A stretch of 64,000 nucleotides of DNA, taken from NCBI GenBank assembly GCA_013339895.1, contig JABACO010000019.1, positions 7,106,466-7,170,465 of the forward strand, read 5' to 3'. The first letter of the stretch is position 1. Each line of letters starts with the position of its first letter. Of this stretch, positions 53,901 to 64,000 are shown one piece after another. The DNA is from Ephydatia muelleri (lineage: Eukaryota > Porifera > Demospongiae > Spongillida > Spongillidae). A model generated the notes under the pieces. It made no database searches, had not been told where the DNA came from, and worked only from the letters and a program-made list of their open reading frames with translations. Position numbers and translations under genes: made by a program.

Positions 53901-56900
53901 TCTGGGTGTATCCTAACTACCATCCTCAAGTGGGCGGAGGATGTGCAACAAACAATCCCCAGCCGGCTTACTTTGACAGCCTCCTCTCGTGGCACAACAA
54001 TCAGGGTGCGGAGTTGACGGAAGTGGGAGCCCTGCAGCTGAGGAACAGTGTGCTCCTGGACAATAACCTTGTTGGATTGACAGTGATTCGTGTCGACGCT
54101 CGGTGGGGGGTGCAGAGCGCTGCCTTGCAGGGAACCCTGATTGTTGGGCAGAGTAACATCACAACCGGTTGCACGCCCACCGGCATACGCACTCCTGAGT
54201 CTTACTTTTTTACCGTCTCCAATGTGACCTTTGTGAACTTTGGCACACCCGACTGCGTCCCTATTCGAGCTTGTTCCCACTGTAAGGTAAACGATGGTGG
54301 GTTTGAGACCAGATTTGAGGGGATCAAGTTTGTTAACTGCACCCAGGTGTCTCAGTGGCAGTGGCCACATGAGCACCTCCACAGGGACATGGACGGCTCA
54401 CTCACCGGCATTCGTGGTGGCTCTCTGACTCCAACCCACGCTCTCCTTCCTCGCACATGTTTCAACCACAACGGTTCGATTGGAGCAGTACCTGGGAGCG
54501 TGTGCCCTGCCGGTATCCAGTTTGGTCGATTTGCAGTGTACAGTCCTTCACCTTCCAGTCTGATGTTCATGTCGGCTGCAATGTTGAATCAAGATGGCGG
54601 CAACATCACCCTTCCCTTTGTCCAGAAGCGCATTGCACCAACAACGGGTACATGGCCCTCCTGCCGTTGAATTCAACCTACCAGTTTCAGTGGCCCCTCT
54701 CAACGTACATAACCAACATTTCCTACGGTGCTCTGATCTCCGGGCTCACTTCATCTGATTACTTTGTCATCAGCTATCAGTATCCACAGCCACTGGACGT
54801 CACCCAAGTGAATGGTATCACCACGGCATCATCTGTGTTTAATCAAACTTCTGTCGCAAACCCTGCTCTTGCTCGCACAGGGAGCTGGTTTATCGATGCC
54901 AACAACACACTGTACTATGTGGTGAAGGGCCAACACTGTTCCAAGTGATGTTGGATTTTTCTTCCAGACCTATAACTGCTATATGTGTAAATTGTACCCT
55001 CCAGTCCCAACCACGCCAGCTCCACCTACTCCCCAGGCCGTCCCAATGTGACCAGTACCTGGTCTTCCTGTTCCCTGCCAACTTAACCACCAGAACAGCC
55101 TTCATCAACTGCAGTCTGTATGTCATCGTTGATGTCAGTGCCATAGTTGTTGACAACCTCACCATCTGCGGAGGGCTGGAATTTGTGAATGGCATGAACT
55201 ATGTGCTGGATGCCAACCTCATCTTAATCTGGGTGGAGGCAGGCTCGTGGTTGGTTACCAGGATGCACCATACACTGACAGTCTTGTAATCACTCTCCAT
55301 GGCACTGCCTTCTCTCCAGAATTCCAGTTCAAGAATCCAGCGGAAGGGCCGGTGGTAGGGGCCAAGGCCATTGGGGTGTTCGGTCAAATGTCACTCCACG
55401 GTAAGCAGAGAAGCACCTGGACAAGGCTGGACAAATCTGCCCTTGTGGGCCAGTCAAGCCTCACGCTGATCAACACAGTTGACTGGAATCCGAATGACAC
55501 CATCGTCGTGACATCAACATCATTCGACCCTTCTGAGACGGAAGTGTTTAAAGTTGTCAGCGTGTCGGGAGCTGTGGTAACACTCAATGCAACTCTTAAG
55601 TACAACCACACGGCAGAGACAGAAACTATAGGAACCTTATCTTACTCCGTGAGGGGAGAGGTCGGCTTGCTGACAAGAAACATTGTGATCCAGGGAGACC
55701 AATCAACGACAGGATTTGGTTGCAGAGTTCTGATTGGAACATACAAGGACCTCTCTGGGATGATCTATACAGGCAGCGCCCAGATAAGAGGGGTCGAGAT
55801 AAGTGGGTGCGGCCAACTAGGCTACAATGAGGCGTATGATCCCAGATACTCCCTGGCATTTTTGAATACTTTCTCCAACAACTATGTGAATGGATGTTCT
55901 ATACATGATGGCTACAACATTGGTCTGGGAGTGTTTGGAACGGATGCAATGGTCATCGCAGGCAATGTCATCCATGTAACAGTCGGCCCTGCCATGTTTG
56001 TAACCGGAAGTAATCACCAAGTGATTCAAAACCTCGCTTCCCTCTCCCTATTCCCAGGAACTTATGGAGGTGTCGATCAGCCTCTGAACTCCGTCTGGAC
56101 TGCAAACTTTGAGCTGGCAAACACCCAAGGATTAACCCTTGTGGGTAATTCTGCGGCAGGTGGGGCCAGGGCTGGTTACCACTTCAATGGAGAGTCATGT
56201 TCATCCTCAAGTGTGTCAGGGATAGTGTTCGCCCAGGCACTTAGGTCCTCTATCTATGACAATGTAGCGCACTCGTCGTTGCATGGCATCCATCTTGGCT
56301 ATGCTGATGGTCAGCCAGGTGGCTGTGCATACTTCAATCGTTTCACCATCTTCAGCTGTTTCCACTATGGTCTCTTCTCATTTGGAATCTCGGGTGCTTG
56401 GATTTCTAACTCTGTCTTTGTCAACAACTTTGCTGCCATCTTTGTGACCGTCATAGGACCAAAAGCAGTGTCTCACATAGCAGGAGACAAGCCAGTGCTA
56501 ATTCAAGATTCTATCATTGTGGGTGCCAGTCCTGTATACCAGACCAACTGTGCTGGCGACAGCAATAAGCCGCCAATTGCATCTCACCTTAAATCATTTT
56601 TTGGCATCCAGTCACCATATGGTAGTGGTCATGTGGGTGTGGTCTTGACAACCTTCACTTCTGGCCCTGCGGAGTTCCCAAAGTTCCCCTGGTTTGACAT
56701 TAGGTCGTACCCAGCCATCAATGGTCTCACCGAGATGCGTAATGTCACCTTTGCCCACTTCAAGCGTCGTTGCACAACTGTGGTGGACTTGGCTCTGATC
56801 ACCAACCCCATTTCCCAGGATGGCATCCACCCCACCACTCTCAGGCAGATCAACCTCTATGACGTTCAGGTGAATGCTTCGCTCTTCATCCATGAGCCTC

Positions 56901-59848
56901 TCCTGAAGGCCATCAATCCTTCGGACTGCGTGGACATGGACTGCGACGGATTTAAGAAGGTCCTTATCCGTGACCTCGATGGGTCATTTACAGGGTACAA
57001 CGATGGCAAACTGCACACCATCATATCTCTAGCAGAGTTTGCCTGGGGAATCAACAAAGAGGAATAGGAGACTACCGCATTCCACCTCCTGCCATGCTTA
57101 CTTTCCCCAATGGTTCCAAGGAAAGCGTTGCGTTGACGTACCCTGCAAAGGGGATCGTTCGGGGCACCACCTTTGCGAGCTCTGCCAACTGCGCCTACAA
57201 CGCAATGTGGAATGCATACCTGTGTAGTCAACTGGACCACCTCATGTTTGTTTTGGAGAGCCTTGACATTGACACAGAGACAAGACGGCTGTCTCCAGTC
57301 GGTATGGCTGCCAACGGCTTTATCGACCTCATCAATGGTCCTGAGGATTTTGGCTGGTGTGGTGGGTACACATGCCAGGAGCGAATCTCAACATTCTACA
57401 TCATAGTGGCCACAGGGCTTTCGTACACCATCGGCTTGACCAGCACCAATCCACAGAACACAAGTCTGCGCCTACTTAATGCTAACTCATCTCAGGCCAT
57501 TGTGGTGGGTATCATTTACACAAACCCACAACGACTAGACATATACTATCAGGGTAATTACGTGCCACCAACAAATGCAGATCGGACTAGCACAGACCTC
57601 AAATACCTCCAATTCCCTCCTGCTAACAGAACTTCATTTGCACCCTTAATTTCAGACGTCGTTGGCACAAACTACTATGATCGGCAGCTGAAGCAGCTTT
57701 TTGTTGTCATAAAAGGCAGCAGTCCAATCACGGTTGTCACCACACCAGTGGTACAAGTGTCTCTCAGTCTATTTGTCACTGCAGAACAGTTCTTTAATGA
57801 GGCAATGCTGGTGAGCAATATTGCCTTCCTTCTCGGAATACCTAGTAATAAGATCCGGATTGTCAGTATTGTGAAAGAGAGTGGAGTTGGCAAGAGACAA
57901 ACTCCCAGCAGCAGTGCGTTACAGCTGTCTTTTGAGATTGGTGATGCCCCTGTGCAACAGATAGGAGGCACACCTACCACCTCAATAAACGCAACTACCA
58001 ACATCACTGCTAGCGCTAATGTCACTAACTCCACCAGCTCCGGTACAAATGCCACTAATATCTCTAGCAATGGCACTGCTGCTGGCCAAATTTCACTAAA
58101 CTACACGTCACTTGTGATGCTGACTACAACATTAGCCAATGCCATCCAGACTGGTGAACTTGCTTCAGCATTGAACAGCACCATTTCTACTGCAACACTT
58201 GTTGAACCCGTGGCTCCGCCATCTCCACCTCCACCACCAGCTACCAATGATACTGGTGGCCCACAGCCCTAGTAATTCCACATTGGTACCACTGGGTATA
58301 CTAGCTGTGCAGCAAGCCATCAATGGAACCGTCCAGCAGCCAAGCGTGGTACTATCAATCCCGACAGCTCTAAGGATCGTCTATTTTCCAAGTGTAGGCG
58401 TGGAAGGTGTCGCATTTCAGTCTCCAATAAGAATAGCGATGTATGACAACAATGGTGTAGTGGCGACCACACTTGGGGTAGGTGCTAGCTGGATCTGCAC
58501 AGCAGTGATTGCCAGTGGTCCAAGTGCTGCCTTCTTGACATCATTCACTGCAAACTTCTCAAATGGAATAGCAACTTTCTCAAACCTTGTCATATCCTAC
58601 CCAGGCACCTACACACTCCTGTTTACTGTCACATTCCCATCGAATGCCCAGTTCAATATTACCACACAGCCTATCACTATTGCAGCACGGCAGCTGAAGC
58701 TTGTAGTAACATACCCTTCTACTGGCACAGCCCTTGTCCCACTATATCCCTACCCTAATCTTACTCTTGTGGACTCACAGACAGGAGCACTGGTTCAGGA
58801 CCTTTCTTGGAGAAACAGTACTTGGTATGCCTCTATTACAGTGAAGAGCACATCTGGTACTGTCTACATGTACCAGTCCTGGACAGTTCCATTTCAGATG
58901 GGAATGGCCATTTTTAAGAATGTGGTTGTGACCACAAGTGGATCTTACGTTCTTGTGTTCAGTGCTGTTACAGACCCTGGCAGTGCTCTTGTACCCTCTC
59001 CTTTCACCACTCCTTCATTTGTGGTCAGTTCGGTGCCTATTGCTCGTTTCATTGTTGTTTACCAAGCAAACTACACAGCTGTTGTATCTGGCAAGGAAGA
59101 ACAATTCAAAACCTCATTCAAAACAAGCGTCCAAAGCATGTATCCAGATGTTACGATTTACAATATCACAGTTGGAAGTGGAAGCATTGTTGTCACCTTC
59201 TTTGCTGGTGCCCAGACCACTCAAAGCATTCAGAATTTTGTTTAGCTCTTTCATCTTCCTCTGGAACATCTGCCCTATCTTTCATGTTCAGCGGCCAGAC
59301 CCTTGTACCTAGCAACATCACTCAGGATCAATCCTACCCTGTGGGTGTATCAGCATCCAGTAACACCAAGTGGCATCTGATCTTATTCATTGTTGTACCC
59401 ATTGCTGTTGTGTTGGGCTGTATAGTTGCTGTCATATGCTGTGGAGCTCTTTGTTACCATTGGTCCAGCCGCAGCAACGATGCAAAAGTTGGGCTTCCAA
59501 AGTATGAGCACAACGAAACAACTCGAGAATGTGTATGGTTTACATGCAGACCCTGATGTTGCATCCATTCATCTTGTCCCACTTAGCACAGCTGTTCCTT
59601 CTAAAAACGATTATTTCCCTACAACTTTTGAAACCAAAAATGAGGACTTTATTGTCTCCACAGAACAATTTGTCAACTACAATGACAACAACAACAACAA
59701 TAACAATAACAACCAAGACCAGAAAAAGTATAACAATTGTGGTGAAAGGGTAATTTCAGCCAGCAACCCAACATATCGACACCCGATGCTGCCTATGATA
59801 GTTCCTCCCCATACTCCTGACAATAATGACTCCTCACCCAAACTGTAA
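50917..59848 (+). pseudogene. PKHD1L1: Second, frame-broken copy of the PKHD1L1-like giant exon
   Basis: It matches 16742-25692 almost base for base, beginning within the second IPT domain of the giant exon and ending at the same stop and AATAAA. About 20 one- to three-base indels shift the frame, so the longest open stretches are 51447-53363, 53843-54670, 55247-57067, 57094-58272 and 58199-59245. Missing bases often fall in short homopolymers (CCC, GGG, TTT). Silent and replacement substitutions are nearly absent, which argues against a decaying gene and for sequencing or consensus error. If the duplication is real, this is a very young pseudogene lacking the 5' exons. I annotate it as broken as given, not as a second functional gene. 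Confidence 0.85.
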
Positions 59849-59855
59849 ATGTAAT

Positions 59856-59861
59856 AATAAA
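59856..59861 (+). terminator. Poly(A) signal in the second copy
   Basis: AATAAA eight bases after the stop ending at 59848, identical to 25700-25705. Confidence 0.5.
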
Positions 59862-61150
59862 CCATTTTATGAACTGAAGTTTTGTTACTTATCTACCTGA
59901 TTATCTGGTATATTGTATGTGTGTTCTAGAAGTCTTATGGTATCTTGTATCCTATAATCCCATACATGTAGTGTAATTTGAAAAGGCAGAATGAAGATTT
60001 TTTTTAGATATACCATCAGTGCAACTTTTCAATTATTAAAATACAATGATGTTTGCACGTGTGAATGCAATTGGGAGACATTTAATTTTATAGAGGACAG
60101 AGTGAATAACATGGATGATCATTTCAATAAGAGTAATTCAATAACATAGCTATAGTGATCAATTGTATATCAAGGTAAGATGGATTTTGAACCATTTTGT
60201 TAGTGAAAACTGGAAGCAGATCATAACCCTCTTATCCATAGTTGTTAAGAGGCAGTAATAGATATCGTTGTGACAAAACTATACATTTAAGGCTTCATTT
60301 GCAACACTAGAATCTACAATGCATTTGTGGGCAATTAGCAAGTATGTCTGTAGAATTAAACAGATATGACAGTAGCACATTCTACATTTCTCATGGCACC
60401 AAAGTCTGAACAACAATTGGTGAGAAAGTGCTTGGAAAATAATGGGCTTACTTTTCTCTTAGTGCAATGCCAGGGTTGAAGAAGACATTAAAATACAAGG
60501 GTAAAGCAGTGTTTCCATAGCTACCCTTGGCCTATTGTTGTCATGTAAAGATCAGCAAGCTGTATAATGGATTTCATGTTAACATGATGCTAAAAAATAA
60601 TGGAGCACTTCTAATGATTGGGACAGGTCAGAAATAACTAATTGCTTTGTATTACAATCTGGGTGTAGGAGCCTTGTCCTGATAGCTGCATAATTGCTTT
60701 GCAGGGGTATGTTTCATAGAGCAAAGTGTACAAAATAAATAAATAATTCTTGCATACACCAACCAGATGGCTTGTACATTAAACCCTATTAAAATCTCCC
60801 CAAGTTTTCAACTATCAAAGCTTTTCGGAAGTATATAATGTGGCAAGCAGAATTTATATTAAAGAAGAATTGATGCTGGCTACATCATCTTAGAATCGTG
60901 GAGCATGAGGGTTAAAAATAGCATCTATTGAAGCTGAGATGATTGTAGTGGTGTAGGTGCAATATGTACTAGTCCTGTCACATTAATGGTTAGAAAGACT
61001 CCTGTCAATGCTAGTGGAGTGATTTGTTTATGCTTGACGAAGACTTCGGTTTGCCAGTTGACAATATCCAGAAACTGTCATGCCTTTGATGTCAACCAAA
61101 GCTATTATTTCTGCAGCTGTTAAATTATACTCAAGATGTAACTCCTGGAA
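59862..61150. other. Intergenic DNA, second copy
   Basis: Counterpart of 25706-26999 with a few short indels. No gene recognised. Confidence 0.6.
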
Positions 61151-62915
61151 TTATTAACTTTTACGGTGATGGTACTGCCACAGCTGAACAAACAATTACT
61201 ACTCAACACGACAATGGGGATACACTTGAAAAGCCTCTGATTGGTTAGGAAGCTTTTTGTGGTAATTGATGGGATGTTTGGTAAAGTGAGTGACTCCCTC
61301 TATTACTGGTTCAATGGTCATGGAAAAATGATGAGTCGTGAAGAGCAATGTACTAATATAAAACATGCTGGTAACACCCCTGAAGTCTTCGGGCAGTTCA
61401 CAAAGTATCTTACAAAGGAAAGGAGATATTCAAATGAACCACTTTTGTTGTTGCAGGACTTCGGATGAATTTGCGCTGTCTCCCAGCCACAATCATCACA
61501 CTGAAGCTAAGTTTGTTAGTGCATCACTGTAATGGACAATCTCCCAGCACTCTCAAGGACTGGAAAACCCTTTGATATCAGCCTCCAGCCAAGTGCTAAA
61601 CCATATGCACTTTTCCCTCCGAGGAGTATCCCAATTCCATTGTGGCAAAAGGTTAGGCAAGAACATAACAGGATGCTGCTATTAGGAGTCATCTCAAAAG
61701 TGGACATACCTTCTCCTTGGTGTATCTGTATGGTTGTGGCTCCCAAATACAATGGGGGATATCCATATATGTGTCTGTTGAGGAGCAGTGTTTTGAGAGA
61801 AGTACATCCACTACCTAAGGTAGATGAAATCTTGGCCTTGCTGACTGGTGCAAGAATGTTAGGATGCTAACATTGGGTTTTGGCAGATCCCGCTGTAGAA
61901 CAATCACAGTTGCTTACAACATCTATTACACCATATGGGCTTCAATCAAATGCCTTTTGGGATAAGCAGCACACCAAAACACTTCCAGAAATGCATGAGC
62001 CACATCCATAAGTAGTTTTTCGCCAGATAGACAGCGTTTTAGTATTTGGCAAGGATCAAGATGCACGCGGTTAATGGAGGTCCTGAGAAGGGTGGGAGTT
62101 GGTTAAATGTCTCAATCCTGGGTGGCATCCGAGCAGATCGTGATAAGACTGCAGCTATAGCAAAAGGTTCATGGTATCAAAAGAACTTCAAAGAGAGACC
62201 AACAATCAATCAACCTATTTATTATCAAGGGAGAAAGTTATGTTCTTGTTACAGACTACTTGTCACGATACCCTGAAGTGTTAAAGTTGAGAGATACCAC
62301 ATTGAAAGGAGTCATTGATACATTGAAGGCAATATTTTCAAGGCATGGTATTCCTGGAACATTGGTTTCAGACAATGGCTCACAGCACACTCCAAGAAAT
62401 GTTTGCAGTGGAATCCAATTTCACTCATGTGACAAGCAGCCCATTTTCCTAGGAGCAACGGCATGTTGAAAGATCAGTGCAAATGGTCAAGAGTATTTTG
62501 AGGACGTTAGAGGACCCTTATTAGCAATGCTCATCTATCGATCAACTACCTTACCATAATGTAAGCTTTCATCTGCTGAACTTCTAATGGGACAGAACTG
62601 CACACTAACCTTGCTTCCTGAACAATTGAGCCTGAGTGGCCATACTTGAAGGAGTTCTGAACACACGATGACAGTGCAAAGATGATCAAAGTCACCAGGT
62701 TCATCCTCTTCCCCCAATCCCAGATGATACAGAGGTATGGTGTTACTAATAAGAAAGGTGAACCAACATCAGCAGAGTGATAAAGCCAGCATCAGCACCC
62801 TGTTCCTACAGCGTCACAACTGAAGGTGATTGTAGCAGTTAAGACGCAGTTAAAACATCATTTCCTGAGAAACCCACAGTGCAGCCGAGCATAAAGGGAA
62901 CGTTGAAAGTGGAGA
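61151..62915 (+). mobile_element. Ty3/gypsy fossil, second copy
   Basis: The same broken element as at 27000-28760, carried along in the duplicated block, so it is not an independent insertion. Reverse transcriptase and integrase parts are recognisable, LTRs are not, and there are more than five breaks. Confidence 0.75.
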
Positions 62916-63415
62916 AGTCCACATAATAGTTAGTACTATGTACTAAAATAGGATATACGGTAGCTTCACTCTGACTATTGAGATAAATTATTCATTACAA
63001 TTGCAGAGTGCCTTGTGAGAGAGGAAGGTGTTAAAGGTACCTTCCTTCCCTTCAGAACTTTGATTATAATTGAATAGGTGTAATGCATATGTCAAATATG
63101 TGTGAATTATTTAGCTTGAAAAACCAGGTAGAGGACATGCAGTGGGGCCTAATGGTAAATAATAATAGCAGCTCACATCACTGATTAGAGTGTCCAAAAT
63201 GTACAATTCAACTAACTGCAAGTGGCCACAATTTGTAACAACATCACAATCATTGATAAGCATTGGTTGAATGCACTCCAGATGCTGTAAAGGTGCATAG
63301 TACATAATGCAAGCGTATCAATCTGGTTTGATCTTTGCACAGTCTACCAAGTTAATAAAAAAACATGGATCAGATACTATAATACTTCACTGGGTGCTGA
63401 TGAATAGATGGTGCA

Positions 63416-64000
63416 AGGCAAACTCATTCACGATAGTTATTTTGGCTATGTCCCAACCACTGATGATCCACCCATTCTCTGGTGGAGGCTTCTCATTTGC
63501 AGTGTCAAGTTGAACAGCTGTCTCACTTAACATGTGCATCTCTCTCGACAGTTTCCTCTGTGACTTTGGAATTTGAACTGGCAGAGAAGGCCTCTAAATT
63601 TGGCTGCATGCAGGTAAGTTCAGCCTCACATGGTGAATGGCAAGAGGGTGCCATTTGAGTGCTCGGTTTTGCAATGATACTTGGAAGGCCAATCAGATCC
63701 ACCTATTTGCATGAAAAAGTAAGAGAATAAGCACAGCACAATTTTATCCTCAAACCCCTCGTTCCTCATGTCATAATAAAAGTAAAGAACAGCCGTACAT
63801 GTGCAACATAGGTGACCAGTGTTTGTGATTTCACTCCTTGAATATGGCTCCATGACCCCAGCCTGACCCAGCATGTATCTGGGAGTGGGAAATGCTGATT
63901 AAAAGCATTAATCCTTCACTTGGGATATGTGTTTTAATACCAGTATTCGTGTGGTACCAGGGGGAGATGGAACATCACTGTGTTCAATAGATATTGCACT
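63416..64000 (-). pseudogene. 3' end of START gene A, second copy (partial)
   Basis: Corresponds to 29264-29840: the last exons of the second START domain (counterparts of VDLIGLPSIIANRALKWHPL and VMEPYQGSESQTLVTYVAHV). Several one-base differences disturb the frame, including one in the last codons, and the copy runs off the window edge. As with the other parts of this block, consensus error is the likeliest cause. Type follows the sequence as given. Confidence 0.7.

Larger units (their letters stand above)
50917..64000 (+). repeat. 13-kb direct second copy of 16742-29840
   Basis: Base 50917 corresponds to 16742 and base 64000 to 29840, in the same orientation. I count about 20 short indels in the coding part alone but only about five substitutions over 13 kb. 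Examples are AGGGTCAATAGC against AGGGTCATAGC and TATTTCTTGG against TATTCTTGG. The block begins at the gap edge and runs off the window. It is most likely a duplicate contig or haplotig of low consensus quality; a recent true duplication is possible but less likely. Confidence 0.95.

Overview
The window looks like a draft assembly of a compact, intron-rich early-branching animal genome. A demosponge is my best guess, inferred from short introns of tens to hundreds of bases, a full fibrocystin-L type receptor, a TTC9 gene and scattered small inverted-repeat elements. The species cannot be proven from sequence alone.

Layout. 1-1935 (minus): a gene whose first two exons match those of the START-domain genes further right, but whose body I do not recognise. 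2-6 kb: simple repeats, two small inverted-repeat elements, the 3' end of a LINE with a restriction-like endonuclease, and a 43-bp tandem array. 6251-7417 (plus): a secreted CAP/SCP protein gene. 7138-25692 (plus): a PKHD1L1-like (fibrocystin-L) gene of 18 predicted exons encoding about 4,590 residues: signal peptide, 14 IPT/TIG domains, PA14, two G8 plus parallel-beta-helix modules, a glycosylated linker, a SEA-like segment, one membrane helix and an NPxY-bearing tail. Its last exon is 9.5 kb and uninterrupted. 27.0-28.8 kb: a broken Ty3/gypsy fossil.

29264-34829 and 35505-40393 (minus): two tandem paralogues, each encoding two START lipid-binding domains. 41316-42062 (minus): an intronless secreted protein of unknown family. 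43906-48675 (minus): a five-exon TTC9-like TPR gene whose introns and upstream flank hold several striking palindromes. 49468 on: a possible divergent plus-strand gene running towards a gap.

49917-50916 is exactly 1,000 N, a placeholder gap. Everything right of it (50917-64000) is a direct second copy of 16742-29840: the 3' two thirds of the PKHD1L1-like gene, the Ty3 fossil and the 3' end of the first START gene. The second copy differs by dozens of short indels but very few substitutions. That pattern fits a low-quality duplicate contig better than a real segmental duplication.

The genes do not form one pathway. The left half is a cell-surface or secreted cluster (CAP, fibrocystin-L), the middle a lipid-transfer START cluster, and the right a cytosolic TPR co-chaperone-like protein.
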